Assembly (NCBI GenBank): GCA_033485155.1
Contig: JAWQJJ010000001.1
Location: forward strand, 124,001 to 188,000
From: Methanomassiliicoccus sp.
GTDB lineage: Archaea; Thermoplasmatota; Thermoplasmata; Methanomassiliicoccales; Methanomassiliicoccaceae
DNA: 64,000 nucleotides
Reading direction: 5' to 3'
A program made the translations under genes and the position numbers. The notes below the pieces were generated by a model. It was not told where the DNA came from. It saw only the letters and a program-made list of their open reading frames with translations, and did no database searches. Shown one piece after another: positions 63,066-64,000 of the stretch (position 1 is the stretch's first letter; each line of letters opens with the position of its first letter).

Positions 63066-63160
63066 CGCCGTCGAACGGGCTCGAACCGTTGACCTTGTGA
63101 TGACCGTTCCCCTGGTCGGGGATTAACAGTCACACGCTCTACCAGCTGAGCTACGACGGC
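63066..63160 (-). tRNA. tRNA-Asn (GTT) with a 22-nt intron
   Basis: Acceptor GCCGTCG/CGACGGC, D stem GCTC/GAGC, anticodon stem TGTGA/TCACA, loop CTGTTAA after splicing, T stem AACGG/CCGTT, discriminator G. Exon 1 63160-63124, intron 63123-63102, exon 2 63101-63066. A textbook bulge-helix-bulge: CTGT/ACGG central helix with 3-base bulges TAA and TCA, and an inner TCCCC/GGGGA hairpin. CCA not encoded. Confidence 0.93.
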
Positions 63161-63184
63161 TTGTAGGCATGTGAATTACCCACT

Positions 63185-63196
63185 GGTATTAATCAA
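63185..63196 (-). promoter_or_regulatory. TATA box for tRNA-Asn
   Basis: TTGATTAATACC on the minus strand, 25-36 bases upstream of the tRNA 5' end. Confidence 0.65.
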
Positions 63197-63203
63197 TTTC
63201 GCT

Positions 63204-63512
63204 TCATCCTAGCTGGGACTTCAACTCCTTGACCGTCTTTTCCATGTCGTCCAGGATGACCTTCAGCTGGTCCATGAAGACCTTGAGCTTGTCAGTGGTC
63301 ACGGCGCCCTCGGGGGAGGGCTTGATCAAGCCCTCCTGCTCCAGGATGCGCAGTGAGTACCGGACCTTGTGCTGTGGATAGACCAGGAGCTCAGAGAGGC
63401 GAATGATGCCAATGGGCTCGTTGTCCATGATGGCCTTGAGCATCTGGACATGTCTCTGGAGAAGTTCGATCTCGCTCTCGATCTTGTTGGTCAGAACACT
63501 GTTGCCCTTCAT
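63204..63512 (-). CDS. Archaeal winged-helix regulator with coiled coil
   Basis: 102 residues. LQRHVQMLKAIMDNEPIGIIRLSELLVYPQHKVRYSLRILEQEGLIKPSPEGAV forms a winged helix; the C-terminal LKVFMDQLKVILDDMEKTVKELKSQL is a short coiled coil for dimerisation. Pattern known from predicted archaeal transcription regulators; targets unknown. Confidence 0.78.
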   Translation of the reverse strand: MKGNSVLTNKIESEIELLQRHVQMLKAIMDNEPIGIIRLSELLVYPQHKVRYSLRILEQEGLIKPSPEGAVTTDKLKVFMDQLKVILDDMEKTVKELKSQLG

Positions 63513-63670
63513 TCAGCCCCTCCGACGATTGTGCCGTGATAACAATGGTGCATATATGAGCATTGCCAGGTCGTTCGTCTGACCGGTTCGAGGCCATCCC
63601 TCGCAATGCTTGAAGCAACTATCCTCTCGTCTGAAATATCACCTGCAAGAATCATCGTGCAGGTGCGACC

Positions 63671-63889
63671 ATGGCGGATTTGGACATAGGCAAGTGTCAA
63701 GCCTGCGGAAGGAAGATAACCAAGGAGCGTTCGACGGACCCCGGGGCGCCCAATGTAGGGTACGAATGCTCTAAATGTCACCAGTGGGTGTGCGGCGACT
63801 GCACTGATTGGAACGTTTCGGAGAAGAACAACTGGGTGTGCTCCCGTTGCGCGGGCCGGACCGCGCCCCACAAGTGCGGGTGCGATTGA
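63671..63889 (+). CDS. Small double zinc-ribbon protein
   Basis: 72 residues with CxxC pairs CQACG, CSKCHQWVCGDC and CSRCAG plus a final HKCGC, enough for two zinc sites. Function unknown. Followed by T-rich TTATTTTTCC at 63911-63920, a likely terminator. Confidence 0.7.
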   Translation: MADLDIGKCQACGRKITKERSTDPGAPNVGYECSKCHQWVCGDCTDWNVSEKNNWVCSRCAGRTAPHKCGCD

Positions 63890-63910
63890 TATTCCGGTGA
63901 AATCCCTTCC

Positions 63911-64000
63911 TTATTTTTCCTCGGGTGGCTCAGGGTCCAGGCATCGAAGATCATCCTTTCCCCGAGGCCCCTCCCCCTCCCGATCGCCCGCCCCCGAAGC
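63911..64000 (-). CDS. Possible C-terminal end of a gene entering from the right edge
   Basis: Minus frame open from the edge to a TAA at 63911: GKDDLRCLDPEPPEEK at the end. Short, low-complexity before that (DREGEGPRG). It could be a real acidic tail or chance beside the terminator. Confidence 0.25.
   Translation of the reverse strand, partial: ASGAGDREGEGPRGKDDLRCLDPEPPEEK

Overview
The window looks archaeal, most likely a GC-rich euryarchaeote of the Thermoplasmata side (Methanomassiliicoccales-like is a guess; no methanogenesis gene is present). Evidence: a deoxyhypusine synthase, archaeal-only families (DUF531, DUF116, DUF2284-type), an archaeal Tad-like pilus locus, TATA boxes 25-40 bases upstream of genes and tRNAs, tRNAs without encoded CCA, and two tRNA genes carrying introns at position 37/38 with bulge-helix-bulge folds.

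Layout. 1-5055 (minus): type IV pilus / Tad-like locus with a pilin-like protein, an ATPase, two F-type membrane platform proteins and the start of a second, paralogous ATPase. 5223-5295: tRNA-Phe. 5384-19672: mostly housekeeping genes (SecB-like small protein, coiled-coil KaiC-like ATPase, dys, DUF531, purM, rlmE, FAH-family hydrolase, lhr helicase, ClC channel, HdrD-like iron-sulfur protein, rubrerythrin-like protein).

19893-32977 is the core of the window: two membrane-bound, complex-I-related machines back to back. The first (seven genes, 19893-27390) has Hyf-type gene order, but its large subunit lacks all four Ni-Fe cysteines, so it is an energy-converting-hydrogenase-related (Ehr) complex and not a hydrogenase. 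The second (six genes, 27942-32977) is a genuine Ech hydrogenase, order A-B-C-D-E-F, with both cysteine pairs intact. A convergent universal stress protein gene lies between them. A thioredoxin-like gene follows.

33593-46774: mixed accessory and metabolic genes, including an orphan DNA methyltransferase with a fused HTH, a coil-less SMC-like ATPase, a NYN nuclease-fold protein with three OST-HTH/LOTUS domains, an MFS transporter, TPR protein, aldo/keto reductase, and a tandem pair of Asn-rich secreted surface proteins. 46840-53201: a stress cluster with a CBS protein, two MscS channels, a three-PAS histidine kinase, a winged-helix regulator and two proteins built of 20-residue KGG/LEA-like repeats. 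53369-54932: pyrophosphatase and small genes.

55094-59987: an AT-rich, decayed island of 4.86 kb bounded by imperfect 34-base direct repeats (28/34 identical, with a perfect 12-base core), the right copy covering the 3' end of an intron-containing tRNA-Met. It carries a methyltransferase, a BspA-type leucine-rich surface protein and a frameshifted type I restriction (HsdR) fragment, but no recognisable integrase. 60198-64000: msrA, a SOUL protein, DUF523/DUF1722 protein, DUF2284 protein, tRNA-Asn with a 22-nt intron, a winged-helix protein and a zinc-ribbon protein.
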